A DNA stretch of 64,000 nt from Gillisia mitskevichiae (GTDB taxonomy: Bacteria; Bacteroidota; Bacteroidia; Flavobacteriales; Flavobacteriaceae), in contig NZ_RBLG01000001.1 of the NCBI RefSeq assembly GCF_003634585.1, positions 372,001 through 436,000 of the forward strand, given 5' to 3'. The notes beneath the pieces are model-generated. The model did not search any database, was not told where the DNA came from, and saw only the letters and a list, made by a program, of their open reading frames with translations. Both the position numbers and the translations under genes were made by a program. Below are positions 8,610 through 18,400 of the stretch, in pieces (position 1 is the stretch's first letter; every line of letters starts with the position of its first letter).

Positions 8610-8966
8610 CTATCTGGATTTAGTACTGGAAACAGTTACCATTCCAACATCACCACCAATTGGAGGGTTTATCTTGGATACTTCTACACGTGCCTTTTCT
8701 ACTAATTCCAACTCCTTAAAGATCCTATTTAAAATTCTATCTGCTACTGTTTCCAATAACTTTGTTCGTATTGCCATTTCTTCCTTAACGATCTTATTTA
8801 GATGTACATAGTCTATTGTATCACTTAAAGAATCTGTCTTTGCAGAGTGAGATAAATTGCCTTTTACCATAAGATCTACCCGGTAATCGCTACCTATTTT
8901 TCCCTCTTCATCTAGGCATCCATGATAGGAGAAAACCTTGATGTTTTTTAAAGTTATTTTACCCAA
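8610..8966 (-). CDS. folB: Dihydroneopterin aldolase
   Basis: A 118-residue folate-pathway enzyme converting 7,8-dihydroneopterin to 6-hydroxymethyl-dihydropterin and glycolaldehyde. The family N-terminus with SYHGCLDEEGKIG (substrate-binding region), the LSDTIDYV motif and the C-terminal KINPPIGGDVGMVTV with its pterin-binding residues are all seen. It stands alone on the minus strand with its own promoter box at 8979-8986. Confidence 0.93.
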   Translation of the reverse strand: MGKITLKNIKVFSYHGCLDEEGKIGSDYRVDLMVKGNLSHSAKTDSLSDTIDYVHLNKIVKEEMAIRTKLLETVADRILNRIFKELELVEKARVEVSKINPPIGGDVGMVTVSSTKSR

Positions 8967-8978
8967 AATATTTTTTTA

Positions 8979-8986
8979 CAAAGGTA
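8979..8986 (-). promoter_or_regulatory. Promoter -7 box of folB
   Basis: TACCTTTG on the minus strand, 12 bases before the folB ATG; perfect TAnnTTTG match. Confidence 0.55.
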
Positions 8987-9132
8987 AAACTGCAGCCGGT
9001 ATAATGGAGTATTTATTAAGAAAATTCAACTTTAGGCTATTAATTTGATCTTATTGCTGAATTTAAACATCATATCATGTTTAATAAATATCCTTAACCT
9101 ATAGATTATGGATTTTCCGTGGTAATTTTTGA

Positions 9133-9140
9133 TAACTTTG
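9133..9140 (+). promoter_or_regulatory. Promoter -7 box of glnS
   Basis: TAACTTTG, a perfect TAnnTTTG match, 22 bases before the glnS ATG. No convincing -33 TTG at the usual distance. Confidence 0.55.
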
Positions 9141-9162
9141 CGGGATATTTTGAAATTGAACT

Positions 9163-10836
9163 ATGTCTGAAGTAAAAAAATCACTCAATTTTATTGAGCA
9201 AATTATAGAAGAAGATTTAAAAGGCTCTTATACCGAACAAGATCTTAAATTTAGATTCCCTCCAGAACCTAATGGATATCTCCATATTGGCCATGCGTCT
9301 TCCATTTGTTTAAATTTTGGTTTAGGAGAACGATATAATGCCCCTGTGAATTTAAGATTTGACGATACAAATCCTACAAAAGAAGAGCAGGAGTATGTAG
9401 ATGCTATAAAGGAAGATGTTGTATGGTTGGGTTTTAAATGGGATAAGGAGTGTTATGCTTCAGATTATTTCCAACAATTATATGATTGGGCTGTAGATCT
9501 TATTAAGTCTGGAAATGCTTATGTAGATAGTCAGACTTCCGCAGAGATCGCAGATCAAAAGGGAACTCCAACCGTACCAGGAACAGAAAGTCCATATAGA
9601 AACAGATCTGTTTCAGAAAATGTGGAACTTTTTGAGAAGATGAAAAATGGGGAAACTCCAGAGGGAGCTCATGTTTTAAGAGCAAAAATAGATATGACTT
9701 CTTCTAACATGATCATGAGAGATCCTGTTATGTATAGAAGTTTACATAAAAAGCACCATAGAACTGGAGATGCTTGGAAGATCTATCCTATGTACGATTG
9801 GGCACATGGGGAAAGCGATTTTATAGAAAGTGTATCTCACTCTTTCTGTACTTTAGAATTTCTACCACACCGTGAGCTTTATAATTGGTTTATAAGTAAG
9901 ATTAGCAAGGAAGAAGATTTTATTCCTAAGCAAAGAGAGTTTGCAAGAAGAAACCTAAGTCATACTATTGTTAGTAAACGAAAGTTGTTACAATTGGTAG
10001 AGAATAAGACGGTAAACTCTTGGGATGATCCTAGAATGCCTACGATCTCTGGTTTTAGAAGAAGAGGTTATACTCCAACTTCCATCAGAAAATTTGCAGA
10101 TACTATTGGGATCGCTAAAAGAGAGAATATTATAGATGTATCACTTTTAGAATTTTGTATTCGTGAGGATCTTAATAAAATTGCTCCCCGTGTAATGGGT
10201 GTGCTAGATCCTGTAAAGCTTGTAATAACAAATTACGAAGAAGGCGAAGAATGGTTAGAGACAGAGAATAATCCTGAAGATGAAAATGCAGGAACTCGAA
10301 AAATACCATTTTCAAAAGAACTTTATATAGAACGTGAAGATTTTAAGGAAGAGGCAAATAGAAAATTCTTTAGATTAACTCTTGGAAAAGAAGTGCGTTT
10401 AAAAAGTGCTTATATTATAAAAGGGGAAAGTGTTGTAAAAGATGAAGCAGGTAATATTCTAGAAATTCACTGTACATACGATCCTAAGAGTAAAAGTGGG
10501 AGCGGTACCGAGGAGTCTTTACGTAAGGTTAAAGGAACTTTACACTGGGTTTCTATACCTCACGCTATAAAAGCTGAAATAAGGCTTTACGATCGTTTAT
10601 TTACAGTTGCAGCCCCAGATAGCGATAAGGAAAAGGATTTCATGGAATTTATAAATCCAGATTCACTCCAGGTGATCACTGGGTACGTGGAACCAAGTTT
10701 AAAAGATGCAAGTGTCGCAGATAAATTTCAATTTCAAAGAATAGGATATTTTTGTATAGATAAAGAAAGTACAAAGGAAAATCTTATCTTTAATAGAACA
10801 GTTACCTTAAGAGATTCTTGGGAAAAACTTAGTTAA
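9163..10836 (+). CDS. glnS: Glutaminyl-tRNA synthetase
   Basis: A 557-residue class I aminoacyl-tRNA synthetase charging tRNA-Gln. The HIGH motif is His41-Ile-Gly-His44 and the KMSKS-type loop is VSKRK at 270-274, as in E. coli GlnRS. The C-terminal beta-barrel anticodon-binding region spans about 340-557. A dedicated GlnRS together with the gltX in this window indicates direct glutaminylation of tRNA-Gln. Monocistronic, with its own promoter box. Confidence 0.96.
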   Translation: MSEVKKSLNFIEQIIEEDLKGSYTEQDLKFRFPPEPNGYLHIGHASSICLNFGLGERYNAPVNLRFDDTNPTKEEQEYVDAIKEDVVWLGFKWDKECYASDYFQQLYDWAVDLIKSGNAYVDSQTSAEIADQKGTPTVPGTESPYRNRSVSENVELFEKMKNGETPEGAHVLRAKIDMTSSNMIMRDPVMYRSLHKKHHRTGDAWKIYPMYDWAHGESDFIESVSHSFCTLEFLPHRELYNWFISKISKEEDFIPKQREFARRNLSHTIVSKRKLLQLVENKTVNSWDDPRMPTISGFRRRGYTPTSIRKFADTIGIAKRENIIDVSLLEFCIREDLNKIAPRVMGVLDPVKLVITNYEEGEEWLETENNPEDENAGTRKIPFSKELYIEREDFKEEANRKFFRLTLGKEVRLKSAYIIKGESVVKDEAGNILEIHCTYDPKSKSGSGTEESLRKVKGTLHWVSIPHAIKAEIRLYDRLFTVAAPDSDKEKDFMEFINPDSLQVITGYVEPSLKDASVADKFQFQRIGYFCIDKESTKENLIFNRTVTLRDSWEKLS

Positions 10837-10929
10837 TACATTGTTTTATACTTATTCCTTTAAGAATACTTTAATAAAGCAAGTTTACATATTAACCGGT
10901 TATTAACAGGAATGTCTTGTGGTTTAACT

Positions 10930-10937
10930 TAAATTTG
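10930..10937 (+). promoter_or_regulatory. Promoter -7 box of the YtxH/holin-like operon
   Basis: TAAATTTG, perfect TAnnTTTG match, 28 bases before the YtxH gene ATG. Confidence 0.5.
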
Positions 10938-10965
10938 TGGAATTAATTATATAAAACAAAAAATC

Positions 10966-11340
10966 ATGGCAAATACAGGAAATACACTTTTAGCTTTAGT
11001 AACAGGGGCTGCAATAGGAGCAGCAGTTGGATTGTTATATGCTCCAGATAGTGGAGAAAAGACTAGAAATAAATTGAATAAAGACGCTAAAAAAGCTCAA
11101 GATAAATTCAATAAAAAATATAAGGAGACAAGTTCTAATCTTTCTTCTAAAGCAAAACAAGCTAAAATTGATTTTGAATCTCGTTTGGAATCTACTTTAT
11201 CTTCAGCAAGTTTTAAAGCAGACGATATTTTATCTGCATTAGAATCTAAATTGGAAGACTTAAGAATGCAGAATGCAAAATTGCAAAAAGACGTTAAGGT
11301 AGAACAAGCTTCAACATCAGCTAATAAAGCAGTAGTATAA
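10966..11340 (+). CDS. YtxH domain-containing protein
   Basis: A 124-residue protein with a glycine-rich hydrophobic N-terminal segment (LALVTGAAIGAAVGLLYAP, about 9-27) followed by a Lys/Ala/Ser-rich helical tail, typical of the YtxH family. Members are often stress- or osmotically-induced membrane-associated proteins in B. subtilis and others; molecular function is unknown. It starts a compact three-gene operon (gaps 4 and 9 bases) of small membrane proteins. Confidence 0.85.
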   Translation: MANTGNTLLALVTGAAIGAAVGLLYAPDSGEKTRNKLNKDAKKAQDKFNKKYKETSSNLSSKAKQAKIDFESRLESTLSSASFKADDILSALESKLEDLRMQNAKLQKDVKVEQASTSANKAVV

Positions 11341-11344
11341 GCCT

Positions 11345-11695
11345 ATGGCATTTGAAAAACTAACCAACAGCATAAATGATCTTAATGACAATGTTCGCGA
11401 TCTAGCCAAGAGCAGTACCGAGTATTATAAACTTGATCTTTATAAAAAAATCATTAAAGGGGTGATCTCTATGGTGAATATGATGTTGCTTGGTTTTATT
11501 TGTCTTATCGCTCTTTTCTTTGTTTCTATTGCAGTTGCATTAGGAATAAGTAACGCCATAGGAGTTCCTAGCGCAGGGTTCTTTATAGTTGGCGCATTTT
11601 ATCTTTTGATATTCCTAATTATATGGTTCTTCGGAAAAAAACATATAGAGAAAATCATTTTGATCAAATCTTCCAGAACCTTCTTTAACGACTAA
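11345..11695 (+). CDS. Holin-X-like (phage holin superfamily) small membrane protein
   Basis: A 116-residue protein with an amphipathic N-terminal helix (about 1-35) and two strong membrane segments (about 41-66 and 74-96) and a basic C-terminus. This is the arrangement of the putative actinobacterial Holin-X superfamily, found widely in non-phage genomic contexts. No phage genes surround it, so a lysis role is not supported; it probably works with its YtxH neighbour in the envelope. Confidence 0.65.
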   Translation: MAFEKLTNSINDLNDNVRDLAKSSTEYYKLDLYKKIIKGVISMVNMMLLGFICLIALFFVSIAVALGISNAIGVPSAGFFIVGAFYLLIFLIIWFFGKKHIEKIILIKSSRTFFND

Positions 11696-11704
11696 ATAAT
11701 TTTT

Positions 11705-11932
11705 ATGAAAGAGTATAGTTCATTTGAAGAAATAGATCGGGATTTGAAGATATTGAAACTTCAAAATCAGATTGATAAAGAAGAGATACGATTGAGTATT
11801 GAGCATACGAAAGAAAGTCTATCCCCAATATCTTTAATTGGAGGAGTGATAGGCTCTATTGCGCAAAAAGCATTTGTTTTAAAAGCAGTATCAAAAATAT
11901 TTGGAGTTAAGAAGGTAGTTACCTCAAGATAA
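11705..11932 (+). CDS. Small DUF6327-like protein
   Basis: A 75-residue protein: a charged N-terminal helix (about 5-40, rich in E, K, D) and a more hydrophobic Gly/Ala segment (LIGGVIGSIAQKAFVLKAVS), ending in a basic tail. I believe it matches DUF6327, which accompanies YtxH and holin-like genes in Flavobacteriaceae; the family name is from memory. Last gene of its operon, ahead of a strong terminator. Confidence 0.6.
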   Translation: MKEYSSFEEIDRDLKILKLQNQIDKEEIRLSIEHTKESLSPISLIGGVIGSIAQKAFVLKAVSKIFGVKKVVTSR

Positions 11933-11949
11933 TTTCAGAAGTAAATAAT

Positions 11950-11985
11950 AAAGGCGGATGTTCTAATGAGCATCCGCCTTTTTAT
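11950..11985. terminator. Bidirectional intrinsic terminator
   Basis: AAAGGCGGATG and its exact complement CATCCGCCTTT enclose a 10-base loop, flanked by A and T runs. It ends the YtxH operon rightward and the SPFH gene leftward. Confidence 0.85.
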
Positions 11986-11997
11986 TTAAATATATTT

Positions 11998-12984
11998 TTA
12001 TTCGGTTTCTTCTTCGCTATCTGGTGTTTCTCTTCTTCTTTTAGGCTTGGGTTTAGCTGCTAAGATCTTAGCATTCTTTTCTTTCATCGCTTCGCCAATC
12101 TGGTTGGATGCAGTAAATGAAGCGATCATATTATTAAGCATATCACTTCCAGCTTGTGGAGAATTTGGTAATAATATTAAATTACTATTAGTGTGTTCAC
12201 CAATAGATTGTAGCGTATCATAATGCTGAGTTACCACAATTAATGCGGAGGCTTCTTGAGAGTTTATTCCAACATTATTTAACACATCTACACTTTCCTC
12301 TAGTCCTCTTGCGATCTCACGTCGTTGATCTGCAATACCCTGACCTTGTAGACGTTTGCTCTCAGCTTCTGCACGTGCCTTAGCAACGATTTTTATACGT
12401 TCTGCTTCTGCAACATACTCTGCAGCAACTTTCTCTCTCTCTGCAGCGTTAATTCGGTTCATTGCAGACTTTACTTGAGAATCTGGGTCTATATCTGTTA
12501 CCAAGGTTTTAATAATATCATATCCATAATCAGACATTGCCTGATTTAGCTCTCTTTTCACTGCAATAGCTACATCATCTTTTCTTTCAAAGACATCATC
12601 TAATTTCATTTTTGGAACTTCAGCACGAACTACATCAAAAACGTAAGAGGTAATTTGATCATGTGGACTTTCCAATTTATAAAAGGCATCGTACACATTT
12701 GTTTTTATTACCTGAAACTGTACAGAAATCTTCAATTTAACAAAAACATCATCTTTCGTTTTAGTTTCTACAAGAACATCCAATTGCTGAACCTTCAAAT
12801 TAATTCTTCCAGCTATCTGGTCTATAATAGGTATTTTAAATTGCAATCCAGAATGTCTGATGGTTCTATACTTTCCGAATCGCTCTAATACGGCTGCTGT
12901 TTGTTGTTTGACGGTAAAGATACCGGTAAAGAGAATTATTAAGCCGAAGACGACTAAAATGGGGATTAAAACTGTTGCTATCAT
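11998..12984 (-). CDS. SPFH/Band 7 (stomatin/prohibitin-like) membrane protein
   Basis: A 328-residue protein with an N-terminal membrane anchor (about 1-23), an SPFH domain (about 24-200, starting FTVKQQTAAVLERFGKY) and a long Ala/Glu/Arg-rich coiled coil (about 180-240), then a basic tail. Such proteins form oligomeric rings at the inner membrane and organise microdomains or associate with proteases. No NfeD-type partner gene lies next to it. The gene stands alone. Confidence 0.9.
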   Translation of the reverse strand: MIATVLIPILVVFGLIILFTGIFTVKQQTAAVLERFGKYRTIRHSGLQFKIPIIDQIAGRINLKVQQLDVLVETKTKDDVFVKLKISVQFQVIKTNVYDAFYKLESPHDQITSYVFDVVRAEVPKMKLDDVFERKDDVAIAVKRELNQAMSDYGYDIIKTLVTDIDPDSQVKSAMNRINAAEREKVAAEYVAEAERIKIVAKARAEAESKRLQGQGIADQRREIARGLEESVDVLNNVGINSQEASALIVVTQHYDTLQSIGEHTNSNLILLPNSPQAGSDMLNNMIASFTASNQIGEAMKEKNAKILAAKPKPKRRRETPDSEEETE

Positions 12985-13055
12985 ATAGTTTATATAAATT
13001 TTGAAAGTTTAAGATAGCAATATTTAGGCTACATTTACCCTTAAAGTTATTTATC

Positions 13056-13733
13056 ATGCGTTATTTATATACATTTTTGTTCATCTTTATTTGTTCCCTT
13101 TTTAATCCACTAGCTGCCCAAAGACGTAATTATAACGGAGATACTTATAATAGGTTAGGAGTGCAAGCTGGAGTTACTCATGGTGGGATAGATAGTGATC
13201 AATTTAATACTACCAAGAACACTGGTTTTATGGCAGGTTTAACAACACGCGCCAATGTTTACAATAATTTTTTAGTTGTATACGGAGTTAATTTTTACTC
13301 TATGAAGACCGGTATCATGGGGCATGCTCTAAACAGTAATAAATTTGAAAATATTGATTTTAAAACTACTGGAGTACAGTTAAATTTATTTGCCGGACAT
13401 AAGATCATAAAAGAACATTTAAGCATAGAAGCGGGGCCAGTTCTTCAAATAAACAGTAAGTGGGAAGTGGATAATCAATTTAAAGATCATTTAGTAGAAG
13501 ATTATCTATTTACAGCTAAAGACTTAGAAGAGGTTTCCCGAATAAATCTTAATCTAGCTGCTGGTTTATCTGCGGGGATTGCAGACGTGAAATTTTGGGT
13601 ACAATACCAATATGGGCTAACCAATTTTCTTAAGAATTTAAGTGACGGAGATCTTCAAAATAAAGATTCCCGCGCAGCAAATCTAGAAGGTCATCTAGGA
13701 ATGGCTACAGCAGGAATCGTATACTATTTTTAA
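13056..13733 (+). CDS. Outer-membrane beta-barrel (porin family) protein
   Basis: A 225-residue exported protein: signal peptide ending around PLAAQ, then alternating hydrophobic/polar strands containing LGVQAGVTHGG and the C-terminus GIVYYF ending in Phe, the usual last-strand signature of outer-membrane barrels. It resembles the PorT/OmpX-like 'outer membrane beta-barrel' family of Bacteroidota. Ligand and role are unknown. A near-consensus box (TACATTTA) lies upstream. Confidence 0.75.
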   Translation: MRYLYTFLFIFICSLFNPLAAQRRNYNGDTYNRLGVQAGVTHGGIDSDQFNTTKNTGFMAGLTTRANVYNNFLVVYGVNFYSMKTGIMGHALNSNKFENIDFKTTGVQLNLFAGHKIIKEHLSIEAGPVLQINSKWEVDNQFKDHLVEDYLFTAKDLEEVSRINLNLAAGLSAGIADVKFWVQYQYGLTNFLKNLSDGDLQNKDSRAANLEGHLGMATAGIVYYF

Positions 13734-13738
13734 AAAGC

Positions 13739-15253
13739 TTATTGTTTAGCTAGAAGAGATTGTAATCTTTTAATAGTTTCTTCCTTACCTATAGATGCTG
13801 AAATCTCAAATACATCTGGTCCCTGTAAAGATCCAACTAAAGCAAGTCTAAAAGGTTGCATCACCTTTCCAAAACCTATTTCGTTTGCAGTGATCCATCC
13901 CTTAATGTTATCTTGAACATTGTCTTTATTAAAATCTGATGTTTCAGTGACAATTTGAATCAGTTTTTCTATGATTTCAGGAGTATCTTCTTTCCATGCC
14001 TTTTTCAAAGCTTTTTCATCATAAGAAGAAGGAGCTACGAAGAAATAACTGCCTAATTCCCAAAAATCTGTCACAAAAACTGCTCGTTCTTTTAAGAGAG
14101 TAATTACAGAAGTTGTATAATCTATATTCGCTGAAACACCCTTACTTTCCAATATCTTCATGAATTTTGAAGCCAACTCAATATCCTCTGTTTTTTGAAG
14201 GTAATGGGCTTGGAACCATTTTGTTTTTTCTGGATCAAATTTAGCACCAGATTTATGAACTCTGGAGATCTCAAAAGCTGTAATTAATTCGTCTAATTCA
14301 AAAAATTCTTGCTCTGTACCTGGATTCCATCCCAAAAAGCTCAACATATTAACTACTGCTTTAGGGTCGTAATTTTCTTCTCTATATCCTGAAGAAATTT
14401 CACCAGATTTTGGATCTTTCCATTCTAATGGAAATACAGGAAAGCCCATTTTATCTCCATCTCTTTTGCTTAATTTACCTTTACCCTGAGGTTTTAGTAT
14501 AAGAGGTAAATGAGCGAATTTTGGTGCATCCCAATTAAATGCACGATAAAGCAGATAATGCAAAGCTAAAGATGGCAACCATTCTTCCCCACGAATTACA
14601 TGGGTGATTTCCATCAAATGATCATCTACTATGTTAGCAAGGTGATAAGTTGGTAAACCATCGCTCTTAAAAAGAACTTTATCATCTAAAATACTGGAGT
14701 CAACTTCCATATTTCCACGAATCTCATCGGTAAGATGTAAAGTTTCAGAAATTGGGGTATTAAATCTAATCACATAATTTTCATTGGCATCTAATCTTTG
14801 CTGAACTTCTTCAGAAGAGAGCGCCAGAGAGTTCTGTAATTTTAATCTATTATGCCAGTTGTATATAAATGTTTTTCCTTTTTCTTCATGATCTTTTCTA
14901 TGTGCATCTAAAGCTTCTGGAGAATCAAAAGCATAATAAGCATCTCCACTAGAAATTAATTTTTCGGCATATTCCTTATATAAGTGTGCTCTTTCACTCT
15001 GTCTATAAGGTCCAAATCCACCATCTTTTCCCGGTCCTTCATCAAAAGGGATCCCACACCAGTTTAAAGCTTCAATTATATATTGCTCTGCACCTTCTAC
15101 AAATCTATTTTGATCTGTGTCTTCAATACGCAAAAGAAAATCTCCTTCATGTTTCTTAGCAAATAAATAATTATATAAGGCTGTTCTTACTCCTCCAATG
15201 TGTAAAGGTCCTGTTGGACTTGGCGCAAAACGAACTCGTACTTTAGCAGACAT
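13739..15253 (-). CDS. gltX: Glutamyl-tRNA synthetase
   Basis: A 504-residue class I synthetase that charges tRNA-Glu. The HIGH-type motif is FAPSPTGPLHIGG near residues 9-21 and the KMSKS loop is KLSKRDG at about residue 263. The C-terminal helical anticodon-binding domain spans about 340-500. It converges with the barrel-protein gene, leaving a 5-base gap. Own promoter box at 15273-15280. Confidence 0.96.
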   Translation of the reverse strand: MSAKVRVRFAPSPTGPLHIGGVRTALYNYLFAKKHEGDFLLRIEDTDQNRFVEGAEQYIIEALNWCGIPFDEGPGKDGGFGPYRQSERAHLYKEYAEKLISSGDAYYAFDSPEALDAHRKDHEEKGKTFIYNWHNRLKLQNSLALSSEEVQQRLDANENYVIRFNTPISETLHLTDEIRGNMEVDSSILDDKVLFKSDGLPTYHLANIVDDHLMEITHVIRGEEWLPSLALHYLLYRAFNWDAPKFAHLPLILKPQGKGKLSKRDGDKMGFPVFPLEWKDPKSGEISSGYREENYDPKAVVNMLSFLGWNPGTEQEFFELDELITAFEISRVHKSGAKFDPEKTKWFQAHYLQKTEDIELASKFMKILESKGVSANIDYTTSVITLLKERAVFVTDFWELGSYFFVAPSSYDEKALKKAWKEDTPEIIEKLIQIVTETSDFNKDNVQDNIKGWITANEIGFGKVMQPFRLALVGSLQGPDVFEISASIGKEETIKRLQSLLAKQ

Positions 15254-15272
15254 AAAATTGTAATTTTAGCCG

Positions 15273-15280
15273 CAAAGATA
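15273..15280 (-). promoter_or_regulatory. Promoter -7 box of gltX
   Basis: TATCTTTG on the minus strand, 19 bases before the gltX ATG; perfect TAnnTTTG match. Confidence 0.55.
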
Positions 15281-15418
15281 ATAGATTCTTAATGGAAAAC
15301 CCATCAATTTAAGACTGTCCTGTTTATAGCTTTTAGAAAATGAAGATGTTTTAAACCCACTTAGAATAAGTAAAATGAAATTTGTAGTTTTAAGTGAAGG
15401 AAAAGTAGGGGAGTACAC

Positions 15419-18400
15419 ATGGTGGAATTTGATATTATAAAACAAAAACTCACAGCATTTATTAGGCGTTATTACCTTAATGAATTGTTGAAAGGCAGCA
15501 TTTTGTTCTTCTCTGTTTGGGTGTTATATAGCATTGTTATTTTACTTATAGAATACTTTTTCTGGCTTTCTCCTCCTTATAGAAGTTTGTTGTTTTGGGT
15601 TTTCATTCTTATTACAGGTATTCTCTTTTTTAGATTTATACTTTGGCCTATAACAAAACTCTTCAAGTTATCTAAAGGTTTGGGTCTCACAGATGCTTCT
15701 ATTCTTATTGGGAAACATTTCCCTGAAGTGAATGATAAATTGCTGAATGTGCTTCAGCTACAAAACTCATCTCAGCAATCTGATTTACTGCTTGCGAGCA
15801 TTTCTCAAAAGTCTAAGGAACTTAGCCCTGTTCCTTTTAAGACAGCTGTAAATTTTAACGCAAGTCTTAGATATCTAAAATATGCTGCCTTTCCAATTTT
15901 ATTGATCCTCGTGATTCTTTTTACTGGTAATTCTTCTATTTTTTCTGAAAGCTATACCCGCGTTGTACATTATAACACGGCGTATGAACCACCAGCACCA
16001 TTCACTTTTTTAATAAATGAAGGTGATTTGATTGTTGAAGAAGGCAAAGATTTTAATCTGGATGTAAAAACTATGGGAAAACTAGTTCCAGAAAATGTAG
16101 CAATTCACTTTAACGATGAGGAATACTATTTAAAGAACTCTTCCCCAAACTCCTTCCAATATCCTTTTGAAGGATTAAAAAATGATGTTGAATTTTATCT
16201 AAGTGCAAATAAGGTTACTTCTAGACCTTATAAAATTAGTATCATCAAAGTACCAAAACTGCTAAATTTTGAAATGAATTTAAATTTCCCTGCTTATTTA
16301 AGAAAGGAAAAACAAACCATTAAAGGCACAGGTAATGCAGTAGTGCCAGAAGGCACTAAAATTTCATGGGTTTTAAAAACTCGTACCACAGAGGAAGTCC
16401 TGTTTAAAACCGAAGACACCATCTTAAAGTTTGATAAAAGCGCTTCAGAATTTAAATATTCAGATAAGATCTTTGCTCCCTTGCAATACTCGGTGAATAC
16501 ATCTAATAACGAGGTCAAGGATTATGAGTCTTTAAAATATTCCATAGAAGTAATAAAAGATCAGTTCCCGCAAATAAATGTTCAACATAAACAGGATAGC
16601 ATTAAGACAGATGTTAATTATTTCTTCGGAAAAGTGACAGATGACTACGCTATCACTAAAGTGAACATGGTTTATTATCCTGAAAATGAAAAGGATGGCG
16701 AGTTAAAAGTTGCTATTCCTATTCCCAATCAAAATGTGGGTGAATTTCTATATACATTCCCTGGGGGTTTAGATTTAGTACAAGGAACCAATTATAGCGT
16801 TTATTTTGAAGTGTTTGATAATGATGGAGTTAGAGGTGCTAAATCCAGTAAAAGCGAGCTTTTTAACTTTAGATTTAAATCTGAAAAGGAATTAAGTACA
16901 GAAAAGTTAGAGCAACAAAGTGAGTCTATTCAAGGAATTTCTGAAAGTCTGGAAAGGATGGAGGAATCTAATAAGGATTTGGAGGAATTGTCTAGGCTTA
17001 AAAAGCAAAAAAGTCAGCTTAATTATAACGATAAGAAAAAACTAGAAGAGTTCCTGAAAAGACAGAAGCAGCAATCTGAAATGATGAAGAGTTATTCTGA
17101 AAAGCTCCAGAAATCCTTAGAAGAAAAAAACAGTTCAGAAGAAAACAAAGAACTCCAAGAACAACTTAAAGATAGACTAGAAAGAAACGAAGAACGCTTA
17201 AAAGAAAATGAGCAGCTGTTAAAAGAGCTTCAGGATTATGCAGATAAGATAAGTGAAGAAGATTTAATGGAAAAGTTGGAGAAACTTTCTAAGCAGAATA
17301 CTTCAGAGCAAAAAAATTTAGAGCAATTACTGGAACTTACAAAGCGGTATTATGTTCAGGAAAAAACTCAAAAGCTGGCAAGAGATCTAGAAGAAATAGG
17401 AGAGAAGCAAGAAAATTTAGCAAAGCAAGATTCATTGAATTCTTTGGAAAACCAAAAAAAGCTAACTGAAGAGTTTAATGAATTCAAAGAAGAAATGAAG
17501 GCTTTAGAGAAAGAGAATAAAACACTTAAAAAACCTTTTGAACTAGAAAGAGAAAAGACAGAGGAACAGACAATCCAAGACGAGCAGAAGAATGCCGAGG
17601 AACAATTAGAGCAAAACAATAAAGAAGGCGCGAAATCACCTCAAAAAGAAGCGGGGGAGAAGATGAAAGAAATGAGCAAGAAGATGAAATCTGCTCAAGC
17701 TGGTGCGCAAGGAGAGCAGTTGAATGCTAATATTAATAGCTTACGGCAGATCTTAGACAATCTAATGATCTTTTCTTTCGAGGAGGAAGCCCTTATGCTA
17801 GATTTTAAAGGTATAAGAATAAACAATCCTGCATATCCGAAACAATTACGAAAGCAACAGGTTCTAAAAGAACATTTTCTGCATATAGATGACAGTTTAT
17901 TTGTACTAGCTATGAATAATCCAATGATTTCAGAAAAGATCACCAGCAAACTTACCGATATTGAGTTTGATATTAATAAGGCTCTAGAGAGGCTTGCTCA
18001 AAATGAATTGCAGCAAGGAACGGCGAGTCAGCAATATGTTATGACTAACACTAATGAGTTAGCAAATATGTTAAGTGAGGTTTTAAATAGCATGGAAGAA
18101 ATGGCAAATCTTAGTCTTGCGCCAAATGGAAGGGGTGAAGGCATGCAACTTCCAGATATAATTAAGGCTCAAGAAGCTTTGAATACGGAAATGCAAAAGG
18201 GACTCAATCAAGGAAAAGGAAAATCTGAAGAGGACGGAGAAGACGAGTCTGGAGATAAAGGGAAAAAAGGCAAGACAGGAAATGGAGAAGATGGGCAAGG
18301 TGAAAATAGATTAGATGAGCAAGGAAGCGAGAAGCTATATGAAATCTTTAAGGAGCAACAGCAATTAAGACAACAATTAGAAGACAAGTTAAGAGAGGCA

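Noticed and set aside
11345-11695. Prophage lysis gene (holin annotation)
   Set aside because: No endolysin, capsid, integrase or attachment sites nearby; the gene sits in a YtxH operon.
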